64,000 nt of DNA. Source: Mesorhizobium sp. GbtcB19. GTDB lineage: Bacteria; Pseudomonadota; Alphaproteobacteria; Rhizobiales; Rhizobiaceae. Of this stretch, positions 33,871 through 44,149 are shown piece after piece (the stretch's first letter is position 1; each line of letters opens with the position of its first letter). The notes under the pieces were generated by a model that worked only from the letters and a program-made list of their open reading frames with translations, made no database searches and was not told the DNA's origin. The position numbers and the translations under genes are program-made. The DNA lies in the NCBI RefSeq assembly GCF_019091085.1, contig NZ_JAGXJY010000013.1, positions 1-64,000 on the forward strand, in the 5' to 3' direction.

Positions 33871-33976
33871 GGTTGAACAGACTCCAATAGCGGGCGATCG
33901 CCGCGCGGGAAATCGCCGGGCGTGGAAACAAGGCAGCGCTGCGGCGCGAGGTGCAGACCTCGCGCCGTCCGGTCCG

Positions 33977-34990
33977 CTACTTCACGTTCTTGACGAATTC
34001 GGTGGTGTAGGTCTTCGACAGATCGATCTGCTTGCCCTGCAGTTCCTTCTTGAAGGCCGAGAGCACGGTCAGCACCGTTTCCGGGCCGCCTTGGGGCATC
34101 ACGCCATCGGCAGTGAACATGCCCTTGCCGGCATCGAGCGCCTTCACGTAGCCTTCCTCGTCGCCGACATAATAGTCCTTGGGCATCTTTGCGGCGATCT
34201 CGGCACCGCTGTGCGTGTTGATGAATTTCAGCGTCTTGACGAAGGCATTGGCGAGCTTCTGCGCCGTATCCTTATGCGCCTCGACCCATTCGGTCTGCAT
34301 ATAAAGCGAGGCGGCCGGATAGGTGCCGCCGAGCGCCGCCTTGGTGCCGTCCATCGTGCGCATGTCGATCAAGACCTTGGCTTCGCCGGTCTTGAGCAAC
34401 CGCGTGATCGTCGGCTCGGTCGTCATGCCGGCCTGGATCTTGTCCTGCTGCATGGCGGCGATGAAGGTGTTGCCGGCGCCGACCGGAACCGAGGTGAACT
34501 CGCCGAGCTTGAGCCCGTTCTTGACCGCCAGATATTCCGTCAGGAAGTTGGTTGAGGAGCCGAGACCGGTGACGCCAAGGCTCATGCCCTTGAAGTCGGC
34601 CGGCGACTTGATCTCGGGATGCTTGGAAGAGACCAGCTCGACCTCGCCCGGCGCCTGGCTGAACTGGACGACGGATTCGACGAACTTGCCCTTTGCCTGC
34701 AGGTCGATGCAGTGGTCGTAGAAGCCGACCACGCCCTGCACGGCGCCCGCCAGCATCTCGTTTTCGGCATCGACGCCGGCCGGCTCGTTGAGCAGTTCGA
34801 CGTCGAGGCCTTCATCCTTGAAATAGCCGAGCGCCTCGGCGAGCTTGGCGGGCAGGTAGATCTGCTTTTCGTAGCCGCCGACCATGATCGAGATCTTGTC
34901 GGCCGCCGATGCCGTCGTCGCGCCCGCGGCCAGCATGGCAAGCGTCAGCGTCGCCGAACGAAGAGCGTGTTTAGAGATAAAACCGGTCAC
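33977..34990 (-). CDS. ABC transporter substrate-binding protein (SsuA/NMT1-type)
   Basis: The 337-residue protein starts at a GTG (34990) directly after GGAGGAAG, followed by the signal peptide SATLTLAMLAAGATTASAAD. The mature part (ISIMVGGYEKQIYLPAKLAE ... GYFKDEGLDVELL) has the NMT1/SsuA fold wording. Ligand type: sulfonate, taurine, nitrate or a thiamine precursor; not decidable here. Confidence 0.9.
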   Translation of the reverse strand: MTGFISKHALRSATLTLAMLAAGATTASAADKISIMVGGYEKQIYLPAKLAEALGYFKDEGLDVELLNEPAGVDAENEMLAGAVQGVVGFYDHCIDLQAKGKFVESVVQFSQAPGEVELVSSKHPEIKSPADFKGMSLGVTGLGSSTNFLTEYLAVKNGLKLGEFTSVPVGAGNTFIAAMQQDKIQAGMTTEPTITRLLKTGEAKVLIDMRTMDGTKAALGGTYPAASLYMQTEWVEAHKDTAQKLANAFVKTLKFINTHSGAEIAAKMPKDYYVGDEEGYVKALDAGKGMFTADGVMPQGGPETVLTVLSAFKKELQGKQIDLSKTYTTEFVKNVK

Positions 34991-35165
34991 GTAACTTCCT
35001 CCACCTGGGCGGCGCGCCATCCGGGCTACGCCGCATCTCCTCCTTGCCGACCCCTCCCGGGCCAGTCACGGCGAACGCCGCGAATACCGTCATGGCATGG
35101 CCAAGCTTTCAGCTGGCTTTCAGCCATTTTAGCGGCGTGGAAATGGAACCCGGCCTGGTTCCAGG

Positions 35166-35936
35166 TCACGAGCCGCTGAAGCCGAGCACGTCGCGCATGT
35201 CGTATTCGCCAGGCGGGCGACCGGCGACCCAGAGTGCGGCCGCAATGGCGCCGCGCGCGAACATCGAGCGGTCGCCAGCTGTATGCGAGAGCGTGAGCCT
35301 CTCGCCCTCTGCGAGGAAGCCGACGCTGTGATCGCCGACGATGCTGCCGCCGCGCAGCACGGCAAAGCCGATCTCGCCGGCAGGGCGCGGGCCAATGACG
35401 CCATCGCGGGCGCGCTTCGCCACATCGTCCAGTTCAATGCCACGTCCGCGCGCGGCCGCCTCGCCGAGCATCAGCGCGGTGCCCGACGGCGCGTCGACCT
35501 TGAAGCGATGATGCGCTTCCAGGATTTCGATGTCGCAATCGTCAAGCGCCCTCGCCGCCCGCTCGACCAGGCCGGTCAGCATGTTGAGGCCGAGCGAATA
35601 GCTGCCGGAGCGCACGATGGCGATCGTCTTTGCCGCCTCGGCGATTGTGGCCAACTCCGACGTTGCGAAACCGGTCGAGCCGATCACCAGCGCCGGGCCG
35701 CCGCGCGCAGCGCAGGCCTTTGCCAGTTCAGCCGAAGCCGCAGGCGTGGTGAAATCGATGACCACATCGGCAACCGCCAGCGCGTGGTCGCGCCCGATCA
35801 GCCCCTCGCCCGTGCTGCCCGGCCGATGGAAGCGCGCGACGAGTTCCAGCCGCGGGTCGGCCGCGACGGTCTCCGCCATCTGCCGGCCCATGCGTCCGAG
35901 CGCGCCGGCGATGGCTATCTTGAGCGGCTGCGGCAT
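35166..35936 (-). CDS. dapB: 4-hydroxy-tetrahydrodipicolinate reductase
   Basis: The 256-residue protein has the N-terminal nucleotide-binding motif IAGALGRMGRQMAE, VVIDFTTPAAS in place of the usual DFT-P motif, and the catalytic block EAHHRFKVDAPSGTA. It makes tetrahydrodipicolinate in lysine/DAP synthesis. The ATG at 35936 is used. It lies 61 bases after the arginase-family gene on the same strand. Rhizobiales can hold several dapB-like copies, so this may not be the only one. Confidence 0.9.
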   Translation of the reverse strand: MPQPLKIAIAGALGRMGRQMAETVAADPRLELVARFHRPGSTGEGLIGRDHALAVADVVIDFTTPAASAELAKACAARGGPALVIGSTGFATSELATIAEAAKTIAIVRSGSYSLGLNMLTGLVERAARALDDCDIEILEAHHRFKVDAPSGTALMLGEAAARGRGIELDDVAKRARDGVIGPRPAGEIGFAVLRGGSIVGDHSVGFLAEGERLTLSHTAGDRSMFARGAIAAALWVAGRPPGEYDMRDVLGFSGS

Positions 35937-35997
35937 GTCGATCCCTGTCGAAAGCAAGTCGGAACAATCGTCTAGCACGCCGCCTTGGCAAATTGAT

Positions 35998-36807
35998 TCA
36001 GCCGGCAGACACGCCATTCGTCTTCAGCATCATGCCGGCGATTTCCTTGACCAGCTTGGCGGCGACCAGCGCCGTTACGTTGGAAACATCCTGGCGCGGA
36101 TTGTATTCGACGACGTCGGCGGCGACGATAGGCTGATCGATCGCCTGGACCAGGCCGATGACCTGGCGGGTGGTGAAGCCGCCCGGCTCGCGATGCGAGA
36201 CGCCGGGCGCGAAGGCCGGATCGAGCCCGTCGAGATCGACCGAGAGATAGACGGGCGTCTTGAGGTCGAGCTTCATTCCTTCCCTGAAATGCCGCATCTC
36301 CACAACCTCGACGCCGAAACGCTCGAACTGGCCGCGAAGCTCACTGTTGAGGGTGCGCAGGCCGATCTGGATCAGCCGGCCGGCGAGCCGCTCCTCCATG
36401 ATGCGCGCGAAGGACGAGGTGTGCGAGCGCGGATTGCCCTGATAGGCGTCATACATGTCCGGATGCGCGTCGATCTGGACGATCGTCAGGCTCGGATGGC
36501 GGCGCCGCACCGCGCGCAGCACCGGCCAGGCAATGGCGTGGTCGCCACCGAGCGAGATCAGCGGATGGCCGGCGTCGAGCGCGCGGCCGACCTCGTTTTC
36601 GATGCGCTCCCAAGGATCGCCGCCTTGCGCGAAATCGATGTCGCCATGATCGACAAGGCGATCGGCGATGTCGAAGCCGGTTTCCGACCATGAGCCGTGG
36701 GCATCGCTGTGGAGTTCGCGCCGGATCAGCGGTGGCGCCTCGGCCGGACCCTGGAGGTAGGACGAGTTTGCGTCATGCGGAATGCCCAGAAGCGAGACCT
36801 TGGCCAT
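35998..36807 (-). CDS. Arginase/agmatinase-family ureohydrolase
   Basis: The 269-residue enzyme has all dinuclear manganese ligands: GGDH (His90), DAHPD (113-117) and the SVDLDGLDP block with the last two aspartates. It should hydrolyse arginine, agmatine or another guanidino compound to urea and an amine. It starts with MAKVSLLGIPHDAN. It lies directly upstream of dapB. Confidence 0.9.
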   Translation of the reverse strand: MAKVSLLGIPHDANSSYLQGPAEAPPLIRRELHSDAHGSWSETGFDIADRLVDHGDIDFAQGGDPWERIENEVGRALDAGHPLISLGGDHAIAWPVLRAVRRRHPSLTIVQIDAHPDMYDAYQGNPRSHTSSFARIMEERLAGRLIQIGLRTLNSELRGQFERFGVEVVEMRHFREGMKLDLKTPVYLSVDLDGLDPAFAPGVSHREPGGFTTRQVIGLVQAIDQPIVAADVVEYNPRQDVSNVTALVAAKLVKEIAGMMLKTNGVSAG

Positions 36808-37023
36808 GACATCCTCCCCTCGCGTCGTTGAGACAGAACGCCTCTATAACGACGGGAGCTGGCAGGTGCGACGAGAGGCGCTTGGGCCAGATCGAAAGCA
36901 CACCGCGAGCGCAGGCGAGCCGTACGCGAATGTGAAGCGCCGCACTGATCATCACCCTTGCGATGTGCTAATTTAGCTTGAGCGTCCGGCTGCACCCGGA
37001 CCTGTGTCCGAGGGGGGACGCCC

Positions 37024-39819
37024 ATGCCGCGGCCAGTGCATGTCCTGGTTCCTTTCTGCTTCGCTGTCCTTTCCTGCATTCCTCTGGCGCCGCTCGCTGG
37101 CGGAGCCCTCGCTGCACAGGCTTCTTCCGACAAACCCGACGATGCGGCCAAGAAGGCCGAGCTCGATGCGGCGAAGAAGGCCGCCCTCGCCGAGGCGATC
37201 AACGTCTGCGACAAGGGCGCCTCGGTGCCGCTCGACCCCGAGGCCAAGGCGCCGCCGGTCCAGTATAGCGAGCTCCTCCCGCAGGATTTCGATTTCAGCA
37301 AGCTCAAGGCCCTGGCCGACAAATGCCAGGCGGCGATGCTCGGCGCGCCGCAGGAAAAGCGGCTGACGCTCGAGTGGCTGCGGGTCCAGGTCGCGCTCAA
37401 CCAGGCGGGGCTGGCGTTTCTCCTGCCGCAGATCAAGCTCATCGCCGACGGCGGCAGTCCCGAGGCGAATTACCTGCTCTACGAAGCCTACTCGGTGCAT
37501 CGGCACGATAGCGCGGATGCCGGTCCGCCGCCGGTCTCGCGCGACATGGCGCTCGATGCCTTGCGGAAGGCAGGCGCCGCCGGTCATCTCACCGCCCTGG
37601 TGACGCTGCTGCATCAGTATAGCGATGGACCGCTGCTTCGCCGCGACGCGCGCAAGCTTGTCGAGACCGCGCAGCACATCATCGACGCACCTGTACAGGG
37701 CTCCTCGCCCGGCGAATGGGACAGCCAGGTCCGCAAGGCCATGCCGCTGCTGATCGCGCGGACGGTGCTGGAGAATGACGGTTTTGCCGCCGAGGAGCAG
37801 CAAAAGGCCTTTCAAGGCGTGGACGCGGATTCCAAGGCCGGCACCGGTGGGCCGGAACCGTCGGTGCTCGCTTATATCAAGGCGCTGCGGCTCGGCCGCG
37901 GCACGCAGCAGGACGCGGCGAAGGCCAGGCAATTGCTGGAGGCGCGCGTCGCCGACGATCAGTATGCCGTGCCGATGCTGGCCGACATGCTGGCCAAGGG
38001 CGAAGGCGGCGCTGCGAACGGCAAGCGCGCGATCGCGATGCTGCGCGCCGCCGCCAAGAACGTCGCCGGCGCCGGACCGCTGCTCGCCGGCCTGCTCCTG
38101 GACGGCAAGTTCGTCGGCCGCCAGCCGCGCGAGGCGATCCAGCTGCTCAACGCCCCGTGGGATCTCGACGCCTGCATCAGGCTGGCGAAGCTGCTTCCCG
38201 ACTATGACGGCGTTCAGATCGACAATCCGGACCAGCTGGTCGAGCGCCTGAGCGACGCCGCCGAGGCCGGCGAGCCAGGTGCCGCACTGGCGCTGGCGCG
38301 GCTGCAGCTATCGGACGATCAGCAGTTCAAGAACGAGGATTTGGCGCGTGCCATGCTGAAGCCGCTGGCAGACGGAGGCGACCGCGACGCGCTCTGGCTC
38401 TACGCCTCGACGCAATATGCCAATCTCGATTCGACCAGCTATCGGCCGTCACGGCGGGACGACGGCCTCAGCGACGATCAATTGAAAGGGCTGATCGACG
38501 AAGGCGAGGCCAAGAAGGAGCCGCAGGCTTATCTGCTACAGGCCAAGCTGTTGCGCAAAGGCGTGGTCTATCCGCAGGACGACCAGAAGGCCACCGCGAT
38601 GCTGATCAACGCCGCCAATCTCGGCAGCGTCGAGGCCATGGTGCTGCTCGGCGATGCCTATGCCGACGGTGTCGGCATCGACAAGAACCCACGCGAGCGG
38701 CTGCATGCCTGGCGCGAGGCGGCGCGGCTCGGCTCGCTCAAGGCCAAGGACAAGCTCGCGAACGCCTTCACCTTCGATAGTTTCGACCATCTGATGACGC
38801 TGCGCGAAGGCATCACCGACCGCATCGCGCTTTACAATGACGGAATCGGCAGGATGGGTCTCGGCGTGTTCGGCAACGATGCCGCCAGCATGGAACTGAG
38901 CGGCCTGTTTTCCGGACCTGCCTCGAGCGCCGGAAACGCGGCGGTCGCGGCCGCGGTGATGGATGCTTTCCGCGAGGCGCCGGCCGGGCTCGACGACCAG
39001 AACCTGGTCGGCATCGGCAAGGCTCTGCCCGACGAGGTCCGCGCCGCGATCGAGACGACGCTGAAGCGCGAAGGTTTTTATGCCGGCGAGCCGAAGGGCT
39101 ATTTCGGCCCGGACGTGCGCAAGGCGCTGGCCGCCTGGGTCGACGCGAAAGGCCCGCTCGCCGATGCCCCCGCCCAGACCACGGCGACGCAGCAGGCCGC
39201 GCCGGCCGCAGGGCTGTTGACGAGCGAAATCATCGACCGGGTCCGCAGCCGGATCTCCACCCAGGCGCAGGCCGCCAAGACCGATAAACAGAGGCTAGCC
39301 GTCGTCAAGCAGTACGACATGCTCGCACGCTACGGCGACCTCCCCTCGCGCTGGGCGGTGGTGAGCAACTACCATCAGGCAAAGGTCGTGCGCACGGTCG
39401 TCACTCCGGAAGAGGTCACGCGCTATGCGCTGGACATACTGGTGTCGAAACCAGCCGGCGTCGACAAGCCGGAATTCGAGTTCATCTTCGACCTGACGCA
39501 GATCGCCCAGGACCGGAAATCCAAAGCCGTGGGCAGCGCCACCATCCAGGCGATCCGGGACGATCCGCGCCTGCAGGACCCGCTGACGCTCGGCGCCATC
39601 ATGGGCCAGTTCGCCTTCGCGCCGGACGCTTGCGATTCCGTGCTCGACGCGGCCAAGAAAGCCGGCATCGACGGCGTGGGAGAAGGTGGATGCGACGAGG
39701 ACACGCGCACCGCTCTCATCGCCTTCGCCAAGGACAAGGGCGCTTCCGGCGTCGACGCCGCGGCCCGCAAGGCGGCCGCCGACGAGATCAAGGCGCTTGA
39801 CGCGCAGGCCGCGAAATAA
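37024..39819 (+). CDS. Large exported Sel1/TPR-repeat protein
   Basis: The 931-residue protein has an N-terminal signal peptide (about residues 5-33, ending GGALAAQA). The body consists of Sel1-like helical repeats (A-x-x-LG-x-x-Y-x-x-G-type, for example NLGSVEAMVLLGDAYADGVG). An internal block near residue 690 (REGFYAGEPKGYFGPDVRKAL) resembles a peptidoglycan-binding-type repeat. Probably a periplasmic scaffold. It is monocistronic, convergent with the molybdopterin oxidoreductase gene. Confidence 0.8.
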   Translation: MPRPVHVLVPFCFAVLSCIPLAPLAGGALAAQASSDKPDDAAKKAELDAAKKAALAEAINVCDKGASVPLDPEAKAPPVQYSELLPQDFDFSKLKALADKCQAAMLGAPQEKRLTLEWLRVQVALNQAGLAFLLPQIKLIADGGSPEANYLLYEAYSVHRHDSADAGPPPVSRDMALDALRKAGAAGHLTALVTLLHQYSDGPLLRRDARKLVETAQHIIDAPVQGSSPGEWDSQVRKAMPLLIARTVLENDGFAAEEQQKAFQGVDADSKAGTGGPEPSVLAYIKALRLGRGTQQDAAKARQLLEARVADDQYAVPMLADMLAKGEGGAANGKRAIAMLRAAAKNVAGAGPLLAGLLLDGKFVGRQPREAIQLLNAPWDLDACIRLAKLLPDYDGVQIDNPDQLVERLSDAAEAGEPGAALALARLQLSDDQQFKNEDLARAMLKPLADGGDRDALWLYASTQYANLDSTSYRPSRRDDGLSDDQLKGLIDEGEAKKEPQAYLLQAKLLRKGVVYPQDDQKATAMLINAANLGSVEAMVLLGDAYADGVGIDKNPRERLHAWREAARLGSLKAKDKLANAFTFDSFDHLMTLREGITDRIALYNDGIGRMGLGVFGNDAASMELSGLFSGPASSAGNAAVAAAVMDAFREAPAGLDDQNLVGIGKALPDEVRAAIETTLKREGFYAGEPKGYFGPDVRKALAAWVDAKGPLADAPAQTTATQQAAPAAGLLTSEIIDRVRSRISTQAQAAKTDKQRLAVVKQYDMLARYGDLPSRWAVVSNYHQAKVVRTVVTPEEVTRYALDILVSKPAGVDKPEFEFIFDLTQIAQDRKSKAVGSATIQAIRDDPRLQDPLTLGAIMGQFAFAPDACDSVLDAAKKAGIDGVGEGGCDEDTRTALIAFAKDKGASGVDAAARKAAADEIKALDAQAAK

Positions 39820-41925
39820 TCAAAGCGCCCTGAGCCAGACCTTGTTGTCATGGACGGCAGCGCCGCCATAGGGTGCAGGCGCATCGGCGCCAGTCAGCAC
39901 GTTGATGCCCTCGCCGCGTTCATGCGCGCTGTTCGGCCAGATGCCTTCGGCGATCACCACGCCGCGCTTGACGCCGTCGAAGAACCTGGCGTGCAGCACC
40001 ACCTCGCCGCGGCGGTTGCCGACCTCGACGCGGCCGCCGTCCTCGATGCCGAGCGCTTCGGCATCTTCGCGGTGGATAAGCAGTTCAGGCCTGCCTTCCT
40101 TAGCCTTCGACACCGGCGTCTCGGCAAAGCTGGAATTGAGGAAGTTACGCGCCGGCGAGGTCGCCAGCCGGAACGGGTGCTCCTCATCCGCGACCTCGAT
40201 CAATTCGACATGGTCGGGGAATTCCGGCAGCCGCTCGACCGGACCGAACAGGCCCATGCTTTTCGGCGGCCGGTTGGGCGCCGACTGCCCTGCCCAGTTC
40301 GGCCGGAAGTGGAATTTCTTGTCGGCATGGCCGAAGCCGTTGATGAAATGCGCGTCGTCGAAGTCGGGCTGCAGGTCGACCCACTTCTCAGCCTTCAAAC
40401 TGTCGAAGCTGCCGATGCCGCGCTTGCCGAGGATGATGTCGATATGCTCGCGCTCGGTCAGGCCGAAGCCCGGGCGGTCGCCGACGCCCAGCCGCTTGCC
40501 GAGTTCCTCATTGACGTAGTGGTTGGTGCGCGGCCCTTCCGGCGGATCGATCAGCTTGGGGCCGAGCGTGATGTGCTGGTTGCCGCCACCCTTGTAGATG
40601 TCGTCATGCTCCAAAAACATCGTCGCCGGCAGCACGACGTCGGCGAGCCTGGCCGTATCGGTCATGAACTGCTCGTGCACGCAGGTGAACAGGTCCTCGC
40701 GCAGAAAACCCTGTTTCACCAGCCGCTGCTCCGGCGCGACATTGGCCGGATTGGTGTTCTGGATCAGCATCGCCGTCACCGGCGGGCCGCCATAGAGCGC
40801 GTCATCGGCACCTGTCAGCACCGGGCCGATGCGCGAATGGTCGAGATAGCGCACCTTCGGGTCGCGCATCGCGGTGCCTTCCAGCACATCCTGGTTCAGC
40901 TTGAAGATACCCGAATTGGAATGGAAGGCGCCGCCGCCCTCATATTGCCAAGCGCCGGTGACGGCGGCGATGCAGGACGCGGCATGCATGTTGATCGAGC
41001 CGTTGCGCTGGCGGGCGAAGCCATAGCCGAGGCGGAAATAGGTTTTCTTCGTGGTGCCGACGAGCTGCGCGAAAGCCTCGATCTCGGCGACGGAGAGCCC
41101 CGTGATGGCGGCGGCCCATTCGGGCGTGCGGGTGCGCAGATGCTCTTCAAGCCCGCGCGGATCGTCGGTGTATTTTTCGAGATAGGCGCGATCGGCCATG
41201 CCGTCGCGGAACAGCACATGCATGACCGCGCAGGCCAGCGCGCCGTCCGTGCCTGGCTTCAGCACAAGGCCGAGATCGGCCTGTTTCATCGTGGCGTTGT
41301 CGTAGATGTCGACGACGACGATTTTCGCGCCGCGTTCCTTGCGCGCCTTCATCGCATGGGTCATGACATTGACCTGCGTGACCACGGCATTGGTGCCCCA
41401 GATCACCACGCAATCGGCCTTCGCCATCTCGCGCGGATCGGGCCCCCGCAAAGCGCCCGCTCCCATCATCCAGCCGGTCCAGGCCAGATTGGTGCAGATC
41501 GAGCCGAAGAAGCCCGAATATTTTTTCGCATGGCGCAGGCGCTCGATGCCGTCGCGCTGCACCAGCCCCATCGTGCCGGCGTAGAAATAGGGCCAGACCG
41601 TCTCGGAGCCGTATTTCTCTTCGGCGCGGATGAATTTCTCAGCGACGAGATCGAGCGCCGCTTCCCAGCTCGCTTCCTTCCAACCCCCCTCGCCCTTGGC
41701 GCCCGCGCGCACCAGCGGCTTCAGCAACCGATCGGGATGGTGGACGCGGTCGGCATAGCGCGCGACCTTGGCGCAGACGACGCCCGCCGTATAGCTGTTC
41801 GCCTTGGCACCATGCACGCGACCGATGCGGTTGCCGTCGAGCAGCTCGACTTCGAGCGCGCAGGTGGAGGGGCAATCGTGCGGACAGGCCGAATGGCCGA
41901 TCCGGAGCTTGGCGTGCTGGTTCAT
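39820..41925 (-). CDS. Molybdopterin (Mo-bisPGD) oxidoreductase with a 4Fe-4S site
   Basis: The 701-residue protein begins with cysteines 14, 18, 22 and 51 (CPHDCPSTC ... GVVCAK) that bind one 4Fe-4S cluster, then the DMSO reductase-family catalytic body. No Tat signal is present, so it is cytoplasmic. The ATG at 41925 starts the conserved part. No electron-transfer partner or chaperone gene is adjacent. It is cut off from the ABC-F gene by a palindromic repeat. Substrate unknown. Confidence 0.88.
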   Translation of the reverse strand: MNQHAKLRIGHSACPHDCPSTCALEVELLDGNRIGRVHGAKANSYTAGVVCAKVARYADRVHHPDRLLKPLVRAGAKGEGGWKEASWEAALDLVAEKFIRAEEKYGSETVWPYFYAGTMGLVQRDGIERLRHAKKYSGFFGSICTNLAWTGWMMGAGALRGPDPREMAKADCVVIWGTNAVVTQVNVMTHAMKARKERGAKIVVVDIYDNATMKQADLGLVLKPGTDGALACAVMHVLFRDGMADRAYLEKYTDDPRGLEEHLRTRTPEWAAAITGLSVAEIEAFAQLVGTTKKTYFRLGYGFARQRNGSINMHAASCIAAVTGAWQYEGGGAFHSNSGIFKLNQDVLEGTAMRDPKVRYLDHSRIGPVLTGADDALYGGPPVTAMLIQNTNPANVAPEQRLVKQGFLREDLFTCVHEQFMTDTARLADVVLPATMFLEHDDIYKGGGNQHITLGPKLIDPPEGPRTNHYVNEELGKRLGVGDRPGFGLTEREHIDIILGKRGIGSFDSLKAEKWVDLQPDFDDAHFINGFGHADKKFHFRPNWAGQSAPNRPPKSMGLFGPVERLPEFPDHVELIEVADEEHPFRLATSPARNFLNSSFAETPVSKAKEGRPELLIHREDAEALGIEDGGRVEVGNRRGEVVLHARFFDGVKRGVVIAEGIWPNSAHERGEGINVLTGADAPAPYGGAAVHDNKVWLRAL

Positions 41926-41971
41926 GCGCGGTGTGTAGCGGGTTTTGGGGGAGAGTTGTAGGGCCAGATGG

Positions 41972-42126
41972 GGCTTCCCCTTCTCCCCTTGCGGGAGAAG
42001 GTGGATCGGCGCGATAGCGCCGAGACGGATGAGGGGTGTTCCAGCGGAGTGAGACGTTGGCGTTCCCTGGAGCACCCCTCATCCGTCGCCTTCGGCGACA
42101 CCTTCTCCCACAAGGGGAGAAGGGGA
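41972..42126. repeat. Palindromic repeat type C
   Basis: CTTCTCCCCTTGCGGGAGAA ... GATGAGGGGTGTTCCAGCGG ... CTGGAGCACCCCTCATCCGT ... CTTCTCCCACAAGGGGAGAA forms a long nested palindrome. A second copy lies in frame inside the DMT transporter gene (47895-48089). This copy is intergenic. Confidence 0.85.
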
Positions 42127-42133
42127 AACCGCG

Positions 42134-44011
42134 CTACTCCGCGATGCCCTCTTCATACTCAGCCGACATCGTCAGCCACTTGTCCTCGTTCTGCGCCAGC
42201 GTGTGGGCAAGCTGCGAGCGCTCCTTGGCCAGACGTGTCGCGGTGGAGGGATCTTTTTCGTAGATCGCCGGATTCGCGAGCTCGTCCTCGATGAGGTCGA
42301 TGCGTTTGCGCATGCGGTCCATCAGCGCTTCGGTGGCGCGGATTTCCTTGGCGAGCGGTTCCAACGCGGCGCGGCGCTGCGCGGCCTCGCGGCGGCGGTC
42401 GGCCTTGGAGGCCTTGTCGGCTTCCTTTTGCTCGCGGCGGTTGGACGAGACGCCAGTGACCAGCGTCTTATAATCCTCGAGGTCGCCGTCATACGGGTTG
42501 ACCGCGCCGTCCTTGACCAGCCACAGCCGGTCGGCCGTGGCTTCGAGCAGATGCCGGTCGTGCGAGATCAGGATCACGGCGCCCGGGAAATCGTTGAGCG
42601 CATGGATCAGCGATTCACGGCTGTCGATGTCGAGGTGGTTGGTCGGCTCGTCGAGGATGAAGAGGTTCGGGCCCTCGAAGGCGGACAGGCCCATCAACAG
42701 CCGCGCCTTCTCGCCGCCCGACAGATCCTTGGCGGCGGTGTTCATCTTCTCGGTCGACAGGCCGAACTGGGCGACGCGGGCGCGTACCTTGGCTTCCGGC
42801 GCCTCCGGCATCAGCCGGCGCACATGCTCATACGCGTTTTCCTCGGGGCGCAGATCGTCGAGCTGGTGCTGGGCGAATATCGCCACCTTCAGGCCAGGCG
42901 CCACCGTCATGGTACCGGTCTCGGCCTTGAGGCGGCCGGCGAGCAATTTGGCGAAGGTCGACTTGCCGTTGCCGTTGGCGCCGAGCAGCGCGATGCGGTC
43001 GTCGGCATCGATGCGCAGCGTCATCTTCTTCAGGATCGGGCTGCCCTCGGTGTAGCCGACATTGGCGCCGTTCAGCGCCACGATCGGCGAGGCCACCGTC
43101 TTCACCGGCTCGGGGAAGGAGAACGGCCGCACCGTGTCGTTCACCACGGCGGCGATCGGCTTCAGCTTCTCCAGCGCCTTCAGGCGCGACTGCGCCTGCC
43201 TCGCCTTGGAAGCCTTGGCGCGGAAGCGCTCGACAAAGGACGCCATGTGCTTGCGCTGCGCTTCCTGCTTGACGCGGCTCTTTTCCTGCAGCTCGCGCTG
43301 CTCGGTCAGCTGGCGCTCGAACTGGTCATAGCCGCCGCGCCAGAAGGTCAGCTTCTTCTGGTCGAGATGGACGATCGAGTTGACGGCGCGGTTGAGCAGG
43401 TCGCGGTCGTGCGAGATCAGCAGAACCGTGTGCGGATATCTGGAGACGTAGTTCTCCAGCCACAGCGTGCCTTCGAGGTCGAGATAGTTGGTCGGCTCGT
43501 CGAGCAGCAAAAGGTCCGGCTCGGAGAACAGCACGGCGGCCAAGGCCACGCGCATGCGCCAGCCGCCGGAAAAGGACGAGGCCGGCCGCCGCTGCGCGGC
43601 ATCGTCGAAGCCGAGGCCGGCCAGGATGGTGGCGGCGCGGGATTCTGCCGAATGCGCGTCGATGTCGGCGAGCCGCGTGTGGATCTCGGCGATGCGGTGC
43701 GCGTCGGTGGCGGTCTTTTCCTCCTCGAGCAGGGCCTGGCGCTCGACATCGGCTTTCAGCACGATCTCGATCAGCGGCTCCTCGGTGCCCGGCGCCTCCT
43801 GCGCCACCTGGCCGATGCGGGTGTTTTTCGGCAGGCTGATCGAGCCGGTCTCCGACGGGAAATCGCCGGTGATCGCCTTGAACAAAGTGGTCTTGCCGGT
43901 GCCGTTGCGGCCGACCAGTCCGGCCTTGGTGCCGGCCGGCAAGGTCAGCGAGGCATGATCGAGAAGCAGCCGCCCCGCCATGCGCAGCGAAAGGTCGTTG
44001 ATGATAAGCAT
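42134..44011 (-). CDS. ABC-F family ATPase (Uup/YheS-like)
   Basis: The 625-residue protein has two ATPase domains: GLVGRNGTGKTT (34-43) with FSGGWRMRVALA, and ALLGANGNGKST with LSGGEKARLLMG, the usual inter-domain linker, and a charged C-terminal coiled coil. There are no membrane segments. ABC-F proteins act on ribosomes to relieve stalling. The ATG at 44011 is the start of the conserved part. Confidence 0.92.
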   Translation of the reverse strand: MLIINDLSLRMAGRLLLDHASLTLPAGTKAGLVGRNGTGKTTLFKAITGDFPSETGSISLPKNTRIGQVAQEAPGTEEPLIEIVLKADVERQALLEEEKTATDAHRIAEIHTRLADIDAHSAESRAATILAGLGFDDAAQRRPASSFSGGWRMRVALAAVLFSEPDLLLLDEPTNYLDLEGTLWLENYVSRYPHTVLLISHDRDLLNRAVNSIVHLDQKKLTFWRGGYDQFERQLTEQRELQEKSRVKQEAQRKHMASFVERFRAKASKARQAQSRLKALEKLKPIAAVVNDTVRPFSFPEPVKTVASPIVALNGANVGYTEGSPILKKMTLRIDADDRIALLGANGNGKSTFAKLLAGRLKAETGTMTVAPGLKVAIFAQHQLDDLRPEENAYEHVRRLMPEAPEAKVRARVAQFGLSTEKMNTAAKDLSGGEKARLLMGLSAFEGPNLFILDEPTNHLDIDSRESLIHALNDFPGAVILISHDRHLLEATADRLWLVKDGAVNPYDGDLEDYKTLVTGVSSNRREQKEADKASKADRRREAAQRRAALEPLAKEIRATEALMDRMRKRIDLIEDELANPAIYEKDPSTATRLAKERSQLAHTLAQNEDKWLTMSAEYEEGIAE

Positions 44012-44149
44012 AAGCGGGCTTTTGCACGGGACGTCGGCGCTTCGCAAGAGCCAGGACTGGATGAGGCTCCGCGCGTGCGACCGCGAACCCTTCGCCAAAA
44101 AAAGCCGGGTGGGTTGGAACCAGTTGCCAGCCAGAGCGTTTTCGAGCCC

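Noticed and set aside
39850..41961. A 703-codon plus-strand open frame opposite the molybdopterin oxidoreductase
   Set aside because: The minus frame has cysteine motifs and family blocks; the plus frame is Arg/Ala/His-rich shadow composition, as expected in GC-rich DNA.
42203..44148. Long plus-strand open frame opposite the ABC-F gene
   Set aside because: Shadow of the real gene; only its last 76 codons (from the GTG at 44150) show a signal peptide and are listed separately at low confidence.
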